This document shows, piece after piece, positions 1 to 6,530 of a stretch of 28,188 bases of DNA. Made by a program: the position numbers and the translations under genes. The number at the start of each line of letters is the position of its first letter. The first letter of the stretch is position 1. The notes beneath the pieces are model-generated. The model was not told the origin of the DNA and made no database searches. It was given only the letters and a program-made list of their open reading frames with translations. Source of the stretch: a virus; IMG/VR virus record IMGVR_UViG_3300009365_003814, positions 1-28,188 of that record; one strand, written 5' to 3'.

Positions 1-108
1 GCTTGGGAAGATGAGCGCAATAAAAAAGCTAAAACCATTGATTGGCAATTTACCACTCAAGATGCACGTATCAAATTGAAACGACTATACCCATCTTATC
101 ATGCTTGA
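1..108 (+). CDS. IS630-type transposase, C-terminal fragment (partial at window edge)
   Basis: The first 35 codons are open from the window edge to a TGA at 106-108 and end with a peptide containing DWQFTTQDARIKLKRLYP. This strongly resembles the extreme C-terminus of IS630/Tc1-mariner-type transposases, the DDE enzymes that move IS630 elements into TA targets. Only the tail is visible, so no catalytic residue can be checked. The coding end lies about 15 bases before a phage-like reading frame that itself looks decapitated, which suggests the element inserted into that gene. The terminal inverted repeat should lie between 109 and about 145, but I cannot define it without the other end. The family assignment is from recall of the C-terminal motif. 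Confidence 0.65.
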   Translation, partial: AWEDERNKKAKTIDWQFTTQDARIKLKRLYPSYHA

Positions 109-123
109 CAAGCTACTACTTTG

Positions 124-915
124 ATGACGATGTACGGTTCATTCAAGGATCCGGGGACGGAAAGCCGCTGTATGACCTTCGATTTGGCGGAGAAGGAATC
201 GCTAGAACTGGACAGAGCGGGCATTGAGCCTGGGTACACGCCACCTGAGATGGATAAAGAAGCTCAGGTACTGCGCAATATGCTACTTAATTGGCGTTTG
301 CGCAACTGGCGACCTTCATTTGAGCTTTCGGCGGAGCTGCGCAAAGAATACAAGTTGACTGACCCGTTAGTTTCACCACGTATCAACCAAATTATGCGGC
401 CGTTGAAGGTTTTGGCGGTGATCGAGGAAGATCAGCAATTATTTGATGATTTGAAGATGCTGGGACAGGCAAACTATGAAGATGAGCTGAACCGCAGGGC
501 GGGAAGCTTCGATGCGATCATCTTCCGGGCTGTGGTGGCTGCGGCGGAAGATAAGGACTATGAAAAGTATGTGTACGAGGGCAAGGCGGGGAAGTATGGC
601 CAGGGGCGATACATTTTGTATAAGGATCTGGCGGTGGTGGCCAATGAGATCTTGGATAAAGAAAATCTGCAAGAGGGTGAAGAGCGCACAGAGGGGGGCG
701 TGAAGAGCAATACGATTGGCACGATCTGCAGGGATAGTTTCAGGATGCCGGTCCACAGGACGGCTTCGGGTTGGGCGGTGGTGCTAGATCCAGGGAAGAT
801 CGAGATTGGAAAGCTGCGCTTTGGGATGGATCGGGATGACCCTTCGACGACGCCCTTCGACGACGCTCAGGGCTCCGCTCAGGATGTGGTGCAAGCGGAG
901 ATGGAGTTGGAATGA
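124..915 (+). CDS. Replication ATPase/primase-helicase-like protein, N-terminally truncated
   Basis: 263 residues from the ATG at 124; TTG 121 and ATG 130 are alternatives and none has a clear ribosome site. Near the start is KDPGTESRC (residues 8-16), followed by an EA..LRN.LL.WR.RNWRP stretch. From memory this resembles the region just after the ATPase core in phage and plasmid AAA+/SF3-like replication proteins, with the ESRC arginine in a sensor or finger position. The C-terminus (about 195-235, VKSNTIG...GWAVVLD) looks like a winged-helix DNA-binding tail. No Walker A or B is present, so the ATPase core is missing, consistent with disruption by the adjoining IS630 element. The gene ends next to the candidate origin at 1021-1282, which fits a replication role. 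A repeat-derived insertion sits near the C-terminus (840-883). Family assignment is tentative and the fragment is probably non-functional. Confidence 0.5.
   Translation: MTMYGSFKDPGTESRCMTFDLAEKESLELDRAGIEPGYTPPEMDKEAQVLRNMLLNWRLRNWRPSFELSAELRKEYKLTDPLVSPRINQIMRPLKVLAVIEEDQQLFDDLKMLGQANYEDELNRRAGSFDAIIFRAVVAAAEDKDYEKYVYEGKAGKYGQGRYILYKDLAVVANEILDKENLQEGEERTEGGVKSNTIGTICRDSFRMPVHRTASGWAVVLDPGKIEIGKLRFGMDRDDPSTTPFDDAQGSAQDVVQAEMELE
840..883 (+). repeat. In-frame palindromic repeat encoding PFDDAQGSAQ
   Basis: CCCTTCGACGACG occurs at 840-852 and again at 853-865, where it continues into GCTCAGGG and a second CTCAGG. The outer CCCT/AGGG halves of 853-872 are inverted repeats. The unit sits in frame near the end of the upstream gene and encodes PFDDAQGSAQD. 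The same unit recurs in the portal gene at 13503-13524, so this is a dispersed short repeat tolerated as a peptide insertion. Confidence 0.7.
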
Positions 916-1020
916 TGCTATTGATGGGTGCACCTACTCGCACATTCATGCCCTTCGCAATGCTTCGGGCGTGGAATGGCTCGTGGTGCGATTATTTGCA
1001 GCTTTGCTGTGCAAAAAATC

Positions 1021-1282
1021 GAAAAATGAACTTTGTGAAGCGAAATGAACCATTTTTGGGGGAATCGGGGGCCATATTTTATTTTTGGCCTAAAAATAAA
1101 ATATGGGGGGGTCTGGAACGGGGTTTTGGGTTCATTTTAATTCATTTGGTTCATTTTTTAGTTTATGCCGTATTTAGGTCTAAAAAAAATGAACTATATG
1201 AACTTATATGTAGCAAGGGTATTTATGGCGTTGATTTTAGATGCGCTTTGTTTGGTAAGAAAAAAATGAAGCAAAAATGAAC
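1021..1282. repeat. AAATGAAC iteron cluster: candidate origin or operator array
   Basis: This fills most of the 420-base stretch between genes (916-1335). Exact AAATGAAC copies lie on the + strand at 1024-1031, 1043-1050, 1187-1194 and 1275-1282. Exact copies on the - strand (GTTCATTT) lie at 1130-1137 and 1149-1156. One-mismatch copies are at 1140-1147, 1196-1203 and 1264-1271. The left pair and the right pair both have 19-base periodicity, and other neighbouring copies are 9-11 bases apart, so they would face the same side of the helix. The two pairs are arranged nearly symmetrically about the inverted repeat at 1072-1106. The layout resembles an iteron replication origin beside a replication gene, but a repressor operator array is equally possible. 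No gene is supported here. Confidence 0.65.
1072..1106. repeat. Perfect 15-bp inverted repeat, AT-rich
   Basis: CCATATTTTATTTTT at 1072-1086 is exactly complementary to AAAAATAAAATATGG at 1092-1106, with GGCCT between. It lies at the centre of the iteron dyad. It could melt as an unwinding element or extrude as a cruciform. A terminator is less likely because the downstream side is G-rich rather than T-rich. Confidence 0.8.
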
Positions 1283-1335
1283 TTTTGTGTAGTTTGGAAG
1301 CGAAAATCTACATTTTTAGGATTTGGAGGCACCAA

Positions 1336-2067
1336 ATGAAAAGAGTATTCAATCGAAAAAACCTGTACCGCTTGATCTATTTGTGCCTTTTGGGGGTGTT
1401 GACGCCGCACACCAAGTGGGCTTTCAGCAAGTTCGAGCCCGAGATGGACGAATGGGCGGCCTGGCTTCTGGCTATCTTCTTTGAAGCTGTGATTGCTGTA
1501 CTGACTGAAGCTGTTGCCGACCGCATCAAGAAGACGCCGAACTTCACGGCGGGATGGGTGTGGCTGCGGAAGTTCAACCACCAGGTTCTAGCGAACCCGT
1601 TTTTGTGGATGCTTACGCTGGCGGTGTTCGTGAGTACGCTGGCGAACCTGGCCCATGCGGTGGAGTTCAGGAGCGATATGGTGATCTTCGATGTTTATCA
1701 GATCCCTTCGGCTTTGTATGAAGTTTCATTCGGTGCGATTCTGCCGATTACATCGTTGGTGTATGCGGTGGTGCTGGCAAATACGGACGATGACCCGATG
1801 GCGAACCCTGAGTTGGTGAGAGCGAATGAGACGATACGGGGTTTGCGGGCCGAGGTTCGGGAAGAGAAGAAAAAGGTTCGGGAACTTACGGAAAGAGTTC
1901 GCCCGGAATTCGCTGAGCTTGTGAATGAAGCGGCTCAGGTTCGGATCAATGCGGCAAAGGTTCTGTGGCCTGAGCTTCCGGGTAAGTATTTGGCGGTGGT
2001 AGCGGATAGTTCGCCTGGTTATGTGTCGGAAGTATTGGGAAATGCCAATGGAACTGGCTCTGAGTAA
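1336..2067 (+). CDS. Four-helix membrane protein with coiled coil and C-terminal HTH-like end
   Basis: 243 residues from the ATG at 1336, chosen because GGAGG (1325-1329) sits six bases upstream; an open TTG extension to 1285 is not supported. Hydrophobic segments lie at about 11-25, 40-60, 88-108 and 128-148. A charged, heptad-like stretch follows (about 160-205). The C-terminus (about 215-236, with VADSSPGYVSEVLG) resembles the recognition half of a helix-turn-helix. The layout (membrane bundle plus HTH tail) recalls DUF2637/SpdB-like proteins of mobile elements, but I do not recognise the family with certainty. Its position directly after the iteron cluster suggests it may be controlled from there or help attach the replicon to the membrane. 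That role is inference. Confidence 0.7.
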   Translation: MKRVFNRKNLYRLIYLCLLGVLTPHTKWAFSKFEPEMDEWAAWLLAIFFEAVIAVLTEAVADRIKKTPNFTAGWVWLRKFNHQVLANPFLWMLTLAVFVSTLANLAHAVEFRSDMVIFDVYQIPSALYEVSFGAILPITSLVYAVVLANTDDDPMANPELVRANETIRGLRAEVREEKKKVRELTERVRPEFAELVNEAAQVRINAAKVLWPELPGKYLAVVADSSPGYVSEVLGNANGTGSE

Positions 2068-2195
2068 TAGTCTAGATACCCCTGAAACGCTTCCTTGCGC
2101 CCCGGTAAAGTGGGAAAGCATGGGATATAGGGACACGAGAGGAGTAGGGGAGTGGTGGAAGTAGATGATGGTGAGATGCGGACGGTGAGATTTCT

Positions 2196-2450
2196 ATGTT
2201 GATGCAGTTTGATTTCGTTTCAAGAGTGTTGAAGAAAAAAAAGGGAGAGCCGCAGAGACGTTGCTGGAATTGTTTACATTGGGATCGAGCGTTTCCAGGT
2301 GCTGAGTGGGCGCCGTGCAGTTTTCATTCTTTATTGGTGGAGAATATGCGAGAAGGTGAAGCTGTGCGGTTGCTGCGCACCAATCGATTGGATGTCTGTG
2401 AAGATCATTATTGTGAACGGGATGCAGAGGTTGTCAATGTACGAGAATAA
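2196..2450 (+). CDS. Small Cys/His-rich putative zinc-binding protein
   Basis: 84 residues. CWNC (near residue 23), CSFH (near 41) and CEDHYC (near 68) give clustered Cys/His pairs typical of a small zinc-stabilised fold. The central WDRAFPGAEWAPCSFHS stretch is distinctive but I cannot assign a family. The start is ATG 2196 with a weak GGTGAG upstream; ATG 2202 is possible. It overlaps the next gene by 14 bases, so the two are probably translated together. The 128 bases upstream are purine-rich and contain a very short frame (ATG 2165 to TGA 2188) that I do not call. Confidence 0.6.
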   Translation: MLMQFDFVSRVLKKKKGEPQRRCWNCLHWDRAFPGAEWAPCSFHSLLVENMREGEAVRLLRTNRLDVCEDHYCERDAEVVNVRE

Positions 2451-3123
2451 TTTCGCATTCGATAGTGGATGGCAGTTGTTTGGCAGGATGATTGGAACCT
2501 TCGTCTTTGTGATAGCGGGTTACTTGATTCCTGTGGAGCCGTGGGCCAGTGCGGCGCTCTTCTTTGGTGTGGGGTTGGGATTGTTCCTGATAATTGTTCC
2601 AGTTTTGAACTGGTACCAGGATGCCATGGTGCGAAGATTGAAGAAGCGCCGGGAAGCTATGGCGACGACAAAGGAATCACTGGTAATAGACCGAAAAATA
2701 TACCTTGAGCGGGAACGTCAATCGACCATTTCCAGGATTTCGAGCTTGGAAAGCCCACAATTACAATATGCCATCCGACAGGCTGAAGCATTGGATATTA
2801 TCGAGATCGAGGGGGGACGAGTGAGCTGGCGGATCAATGGAATGAGAATCCCGGTTCATTTTGCAGTGACGTGGTGGGAGGCGTATCAGCAGCGCGGTGG
2901 TGATCAACTGCCTGCGGATAGTGATTTTTCTCCGCCAGATCGAGATATCAAGCGGGAGTGGAATAAGACAATTATCACGGCTCTGGCGAAGTTAGGCGTG
3001 GCGAGACCGGCTGAGAGCCGTTATCCAGGCCGGTGGTTGGTTCGAGGCGAAGAGCAGCGCACGAAGGCATTGGAGCGTATTGGATTCTGGATGGCTTTGG
3101 GTATCGCGGAGAGAGATGAATGA
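2437..3123 (+). CDS. Two-helix membrane protein with soluble C-terminal domain
   Basis: 228 residues from ATG 2437, preceded by AGAGG at a good distance; the longer open frame to 2299 lies wholly over the previous gene and is rejected. Two hydrophobic segments (about 16-33 and 36-58) form an N-terminal hairpin, followed by a very basic stretch (VRRLKKRRE) that would stay cytoplasmic. The soluble remainder has a winged-helix flavour near residues 185-215 (IKREWNKTIITALAKLGVARP...GRWLVRG). I do not recognise the family. With the 1336-2067 gene this is the second membrane-anchored protein with a DNA-binding-like end in the early region. Its TGA forms the left edge of the junction element at 3125-3212. 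Confidence 0.65.
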   Translation: MYENNFAFDSGWQLFGRMIGTFVFVIAGYLIPVEPWASAALFFGVGLGLFLIIVPVLNWYQDAMVRRLKKRREAMATTKESLVIDRKIYLERERQSTISRISSLESPQLQYAIRQAEALDIIEIEGGRVSWRINGMRIPVHFAVTWWEAYQQRGGDQLPADSDFSPPDRDIKREWNKTIITALAKLGVARPAESRYPGRWLVRGEEQRTKALERIGFWMALGIAERDE

Positions 3124-3124
3124 A

Positions 3125-3212
3125 ACTCCACGGTCGCTTCGCCGGTTAGCACACGGCGATGCTCCCTGGAGTAAAAATCTGAGTTCGCCCTTTGGGCTCA
3201 CAGGAGATTTTT
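3125..3212 (+). promoter_or_regulatory. Tandem-hairpin gene-junction element (copy A) burying the RBS
   Basis: Hairpin 1: ACTCCA (3125-3130) pairs with TGGAGT (3167-3172). Inside it GCTTCGCCG (3136-3144) pairs with CGGCGATGC (3154-3162) with one mismatch. Hairpin 2: AAAAATCT (3173-3180) pairs with AGATTTTT (3205-3212), with an inner GCCC/GGGC. The AGGAG ribosome site (3202-3206) lies in the 3' side of hairpin 2, whose last base is directly before the ATG at 3213. The element starts one base after the upstream stop codon and fills the gap completely. It matches the architecture of the copies at 9700-9783 and 21746-21842. Confidence 0.7.
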
Positions 3213-3464
3213 ATGAACGTTGGAATGCTTTGGTTTGATAACGATAAGGGTGCTGACCTGGATGCGAAAGTGAAACGGGCAGCGGATTATTACTCGAAGA
3301 AGTATGGAAAAGCGCCGAATTTGTGCTTTGTGAATCCGGGGATGGTGGTCAAGAGCGGTCAGATGGTAGCCGAAAGTGTTGAGCTGCGGACTTCGCAATC
3401 ATTGCTGCCAAATCACTTTTGGATGGGCGTTGCTGAGGTAGAAGTCGAGTGTCCGGCGAAATAG
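3213..3464 (+). CDS. Small conserved-looking protein (MNVGMLWFDND), function unknown
   Basis: 83 residues from ATG 3213, with AGGAG at 3202-3206; an extension to TTG 3192 would run through the hairpin and is rejected. The N-terminus MNVGMLWFDND and the central RAADYYSKKYGKAPNLCFVNP look like a compact alpha/beta fold. I have an impression of similar small proteins in Chloroflexota genomes but cannot name a family. No membrane segment or catalytic motif is visible. It overlaps the next gene by 16 bases and its translation start follows the RBS-sequestering hairpin of copy A. Confidence 0.65.
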   Translation: MNVGMLWFDNDKGADLDAKVKRAADYYSKKYGKAPNLCFVNPGMVVKSGQMVAESVELRTSQSLLPNHFWMGVAEVEVECPAK

Positions 3465-3922
3465 TACTGGAAAACACCTTTGGTTTGGATGGCATCAGGC
3501 GGCTGCACGTGATTTCAGGTGAGAAATTATCAGTCACATCGTTGGTGTATGCCGTGCCGGAATGGGCTGAATTGCGGGCTTATAAGGATGATGCCAACAT
3601 GCACCACCTGGAAGCGAGCTGGCCAGTGCGGGAAATCGTTGATTTCAAGGGAGAGATAACCAGTGCTGAGTTACAAGCAGCAAGCGGCATGACTGAGTAC
3701 GGTATTCGGGTCTTGCTATGGGCCTTGGATAAGGGTCAACGGGTGAGTGAGCAGATCGTAGATGCGGCGAAGGAGTATTTGAAACTGGTTGGTAATGAAG
3801 CGAAAACCTGTTTAATGAGAAATATTCCGAAGGGTGCAGAAGAATATCAATTGGTTGATGATGTGATGTTGATTGAAGCGGCGTGGGTCCCGGCGGGGTT
3901 TATTGCGCTCTTTGTGAGTTGA
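3449..3922 (+). CDS. Hypothetical protein, 157 aa
   Basis: The start is GTG 3449, with GAGG at 3435-3438 ten bases upstream; no in-frame ATG gives a sensible alternative. The protein is soluble, with an acidic alpha/beta N-terminal half. A helical middle (about residues 70-115) contains ITSAELQAASGMTEYGIRVLLWAL, which could be a helix-turn-helix but lacks a strong signature. No known family was recognised. It is arranged in a tight row with the 3213 gene (16-base overlap) and the 3926 gene (3-base gap), so all three are probably co-translated. Confidence 0.6.
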   Translation: MSGEIVLENTFGLDGIRRLHVISGEKLSVTSLVYAVPEWAELRAYKDDANMHHLEASWPVREIVDFKGEITSAELQAASGMTEYGIRVLLWALDKGQRVSEQIVDAAKEYLKLVGNEAKTCLMRNIPKGAEEYQLVDDVMLIEAAWVPAGFIALFVS

Positions 3923-3925
3923 TTT

Positions 3926-4189
3926 ATGTCAGGAAAAATACCGGATACTGAGAAACACGAAGAGATTGTGACTTATATAAAGAAGAATCCTGGAAGGGGT
4001 GCAGCGGAGATCTCTGATGCTCTTGAGCTGCATCCTAATGTTTTTAGGGCGATGCTGACGACGATCGAGGCGCGTGGGCGAGCATTATTTTACACGGAGC
4101 AGAACGGGAAAGGGCCTGGTTATTTTTTGTATCGGGAGTGGCCTGAGATCAGACTGTTTCAGAGTGATGTCGAGGTGGAATATGTCTAA
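3926..4189 (+). CDS. Small winged-helix DNA-binding protein
   Basis: 87 residues. Residues about 10-60 read as a winged helix: a helix (HEEIVTYIKKNPG), then GAAEISDALELHPNVFRAMLTTIEARGRALFY, with a recognition helix and a following beta wing (GKGPGYFLYREW). The size and fold fit a phage transcriptional regulator or an excisionase-like directionality factor, and it directly precedes the integrase with an 8-base overlap (ATGTCTAA). That neighbour makes control of integration a reasonable but unproven guess. The start is ATG 3926; the ribosome site is weak (GTGAG). Confidence 0.65.
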   Translation: MSGKIPDTEKHEEIVTYIKKNPGRGAAEISDALELHPNVFRAMLTTIEARGRALFYTEQNGKGPGYFLYREWPEIRLFQSDVEVEYV

Positions 4190-5204
4190 GAAGAAAAAAG
4201 AATCCCCTTTTATTCGGGAAGTTCGGGGCGCACTCCGGGTGCGCCATATGGCGTGGGGGACAGAGAAATCATATGTGCACTGGATAAGGCGTTTCATTAT
4301 GTATCAGAATTACCAGAGCAGAGATGAGATGAAGGTTGATGATATTGGACCATTTGTAACTATGCTGGCTGTAAAGGAAAACTTATCGCCAACCAGCCAG
4401 AATCAGGCTTTGAGTGCATTGATATTTATGTTCAAGAGAGTGTTGAAAGTTGAAGTGCCCCATCAGGATATTACCTGGGCGAGGAAGAAGAAGGTTTTGA
4501 AGGTGGTTTGCTCTCAAGGTGAGATTGCATCGATACTGCGTCATCTTCAAGGAGAGAAGCGGTTGGTTGTGCAGTTGCTCTATGGATGCGGGATGCGATT
4601 GATGGAAGCCTTACGGCTACGAGTGAAGGATCTTGATTTTTCTCAAGGTAAAGTGGCTGTATGGGATGCAAAGTCAACGGGAAATCGATATGTGACGCTT
4701 CCTAAAGATTTGCACGAACCACTGCAAGCTCACCTGGTCGGCGTGAAGTTGCAGCACGATGATGATTTGCTTCAAGGGTTTGGATCTGTAGAGTTGCCAT
4801 ATTCTTTGGCACGGAAATACAAGAATGCAGCATGGGAGTGGAAGTGGCAGTATGTGTTCCCTGCTTACAGGATCAGCGAGTGTCCAAGGACGGGAGCAAA
4901 ACGAAGGCATCATTTGTATCAAACTGGTATCCAGAAGGCTGTCAGGAGGGCTGCAAGGAAGGCGGAGATCCATAAACGGGTGACACCGCACACATTCCGG
5001 CACTGTTTCGCCACTCATTTGTTGATGGCGGGAGTGCCGTTGCCGGTGGTTTCAAAGGCTCTGGGACATAAGGATGTACGCACGACGATGGACCATTATT
5101 GTCATTTGGTCGATTTCGATGCGCCTAGTCCGTTGGAAGGTGTTCTGGAGCTGGAGAAGATGCTACCGGTAGATGTTTATAAACGCACAGAGTGCGCTCA
5201 ATAA
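4182..5204 (+). CDS. Tyrosine recombinase, integron-integrase (IntI)-like
   Basis: 340 residues from ATG 4182, preceded by GAGGTGG; the open frame back to 4074 only overlaps the previous gene. An N-terminal SAM-like core-binding domain (about 8-90, RHMAWGTEKSYVHWIRRFI) precedes the catalytic domain. The catalytic set is R139 (GCGMRLMEALRLR), K164, H270/R273 (HTFRHCFATH), H296 (LGH) and the nucleophile Y306 (TTMDHYCH). Residues about 190-245 (DDDLLQGFGSVELPYSLARKY...WEWKWQYVFP...RRHHL) match the extra segment that marks integron integrases rather than ordinary phage Int or XerC/D. In a phage it presumably mediates integration and excision. The spacers I checked nearby show no clear RYYYAAC/GTTRRRY attC pair. 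Confidence 0.92.
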   Translation: MSKKKKESPFIREVRGALRVRHMAWGTEKSYVHWIRRFIMYQNYQSRDEMKVDDIGPFVTMLAVKENLSPTSQNQALSALIFMFKRVLKVEVPHQDITWARKKKVLKVVCSQGEIASILRHLQGEKRLVVQLLYGCGMRLMEALRLRVKDLDFSQGKVAVWDAKSTGNRYVTLPKDLHEPLQAHLVGVKLQHDDDLLQGFGSVELPYSLARKYKNAAWEWKWQYVFPAYRISECPRTGAKRRHHLYQTGIQKAVRRAARKAEIHKRVTPHTFRHCFATHLLMAGVPLPVVSKALGHKDVRTTMDHYCHLVDFDAPSPLEGVLELEKMLPVDVYKRTECAQ

Positions 5205-5208
5205 TAAG

Positions 5209-5259
5209 TTCGGCTGACGCTTGCGCCTGCTACGCAGAAACGCTGCGCTAACAGCCGAA
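5209..5259 (+). promoter_or_regulatory. Palindromic junction element (copy B)
   Basis: TTCGGCTG (5209-5216) pairs with CAGCCGAA (5252-5259). Inside, CTGC (5227-5230) pairs with GCAG (5234-5237) around TAC. It contains GCTACGCAG in common with the element at 9700-9783. It follows the integrase stop directly and precedes the 5311 gene. It could act as a transcript end or as an integrase-associated site, but there is no T-run. Confidence 0.5.
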
Positions 5260-5310
5260 TGGTTTGATTTTCTGATTGGTAAAACGTTCGGCTTTTGCAA
5301 AGGAGTAGAT

Positions 5311-5619
5311 ATGGAAAGAATTGGAAGGGTAACAAAGGGACGTACAGAATATAGTATTTGTTGCATAAGTTGTAGGCATATCGCCAGAATATTTATGCAT
5401 TCTATGTCGGGTGCAGAAAACCTTTTTCGTAAAAAGGGCTGGAATGTAATACCAGGTGGATGGTGCTGCCAAACTTGTGTCATCGAATCCAGCGCAGCCG
5501 AACACCAATCGGAAAAGAACGGCAAGCCCTGTTCCCGCTGTAACGGCGAAGGTGCTGTAGGTGACGTTGAACTCAATCCAGAAATGTGTATGAAGTGTCA
5601 GGGTACGGGAAGGGCTTGA
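5311..5619 (+). CDS. Small protein with DnaJ-type zinc-finger repeats
   Basis: 102 residues from ATG 5311, with AAGGAG ten bases upstream. The C-terminus carries CSRCNGEG and CMKCQGTG (residues about 74-100), two CxxCxGxG repeats as in the DnaJ Cys-rich zinc-binding domain. The N-terminal half has CCISC and WCCQTC, another possible zinc site. There is no J domain, so it is not a full DnaJ co-chaperone. Small stand-alone proteins of this type are frequent in phages. It opens a block of metal- or sulfur-linked proteins (5311-7629) whose codons look more AT-rich than the structural genes. Confidence 0.7.
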   Translation: MERIGRVTKGRTEYSICCISCRHIARIFMHSMSGAENLFRKKGWNVIPGGWCCQTCVIESSAAEHQSEKNGKPCSRCNGEGAVGDVELNPEMCMKCQGTGRA

Positions 5620-5671
5620 TGCCGTCTTTTCAATCAAACCATTATGTGTAAGGGCTAGTTTAGAAGCAACC

Positions 5672-6442
5672 ATGAAAATAATTTCCAGCATTTCAGGCGG
5701 AATAGCCTCTGCCGTTGCCACTGATAGAGCGATAAAGAAATACGGTAAAGATAACGTGTTCCTTTGGTTCGCTGATACTCTCTATGAAGATGAAGATTTG
5801 TATCGGTTTTTATCTGACTTAGAGAATTACTGGCAAAAGGAAATATACCGCCATACCGAAGGGCGCAACCCCTATCAGGTGTCGGAAGATGAAAAAATGA
5901 TCTTCAATCAGCGCCGCGCACCTTGCTCTCGTATATTGAAAATAGAGCCTTTCTCTGAGTTTCTAAAAGACTACCCCAAGCCAGTAACCGTTGTGCTAGG
6001 GTTGGGGCCAGAAGAAGAACACCGCCATGAAGGGCCGATCAATAACTATGAGTCAATCCCTGGTGTCACGGTAGAGTATCCGCTAATGTGGGAACCTTAC
6101 GACTATTATCCTTTTGAAACGGTAAAGTCCTGGGGTATCGAAATCCCACGCTTGTATAAGATGGGTTTCTCGCACAACAATTGTGGCGGTAGATGTTTTA
6201 GGCAAGGTATAGGTGGCTGGCAACGGCTCAAAGCTCATTTCTCTGAAAGGTTCAATGAAACGCGTGATTGGGAACAAGTCCAGCGTAGCAATGATGATGC
6301 GCGAAAGGACTATGCAATATGTCGGGATCAATCAGGTAAAAAAGTAACCCCCCTAACATTGCTGGAAATCGAACAGATGGAAGAACCGCTACCAATGGCA
6401 ACAGTTTACGAGGATGCTTTTTCATGTTTTTGTTCTTATTAA
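5672..6442 (+). CDS. PAPS-reductase-like PP-loop ATP pyrophosphatase family protein
   Basis: 256 residues. SGGIAS (residues 8-13) is the adenylate-binding PP-loop of N-type ATP pyrophosphatases. FADTLYEDEDLYRFL and APCSRILKIEPF (C85) follow in the order seen in phosphoadenosine phosphosulfate reductase-like proteins. The C-terminal part has NNCGGRC (C171, C175) and a terminal CFC (C252, C254), a four-cysteine set that could bind a metal or an Fe-S cluster. True PAPS reductases are assimilatory. Phage relatives are of largely unknown function, with proposals including nucleic acid modification (DndC is a distant relative). The start ATG 5672 has a weak ribosome site. It sits between zinc-motif proteins and a radical-SAM-like protein, so a shared sulfur or metal chemistry is plausible but unproven. 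Confidence 0.8.
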   Translation: MKIISSISGGIASAVATDRAIKKYGKDNVFLWFADTLYEDEDLYRFLSDLENYWQKEIYRHTEGRNPYQVSEDEKMIFNQRRAPCSRILKIEPFSEFLKDYPKPVTVVLGLGPEEEHRHEGPINNYESIPGVTVEYPLMWEPYDYYPFETVKSWGIEIPRLYKMGFSHNNCGGRCFRQGIGGWQRLKAHFSERFNETRDWEQVQRSNDDARKDYAICRDQSGKKVTPLTLLEIEQMEEPLPMATVYEDAFSCFCSY

Positions 6443-6459
6443 ACCGCCCTTACTACATA

Positions 6460-6530
6460 ACTCCAGGCGCACCCGACCGGAAAGCGCGGCGGGTAGCCTA
6501 AGCGTAGGCGTCGCTTGGCAGGAGAGAATT
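6460..6530 (+). promoter_or_regulatory. Palindromic junction element (copy D)
   Basis: CTCC (6461-6464) can pair with the GGAG of the ribosome site (6521-6524), enclosing ACCCG/CGGGT (6471-6475/6490-6494) and GCCTA/TAGGC. The ribosome site of the next gene would be occluded when the outer pairing forms. It is a weaker match to the family seen at 3125, 9700 and 21746. Confidence 0.4.

Noticed and set aside
912-1280. Open frame of 122 codons running through the iteron region, with ATGA overlap to the upstream gene
   Set aside because: The product is a string of low-complexity Lys, Asn and Phe residues produced by the AT-rich repeats, with no domain pattern, and it covers the symmetric dyad and inverted repeat. 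The repeats explain the region better.
2165-2188. Seven-codon leader peptide (ATG ATG ... TGA) before the 2196 gene
   Set aside because: It has a purine-rich upstream sequence that could serve as a ribosome site, but nothing else supports it.
4074-4181. Longer integrase start with 36 extra N-terminal residues
   Set aside because: The extension lies wholly in the preceding winged-helix gene, has no ribosome site, and is unlike any integrase N-terminus.
5205-5310. An attC or attI site of the IntI-like integrase downstream of the gene
   Set aside because: The palindrome is real, but no RYYYAAC/GTTRRRY pair could be found, so a canonical integron recombination site is not supported.
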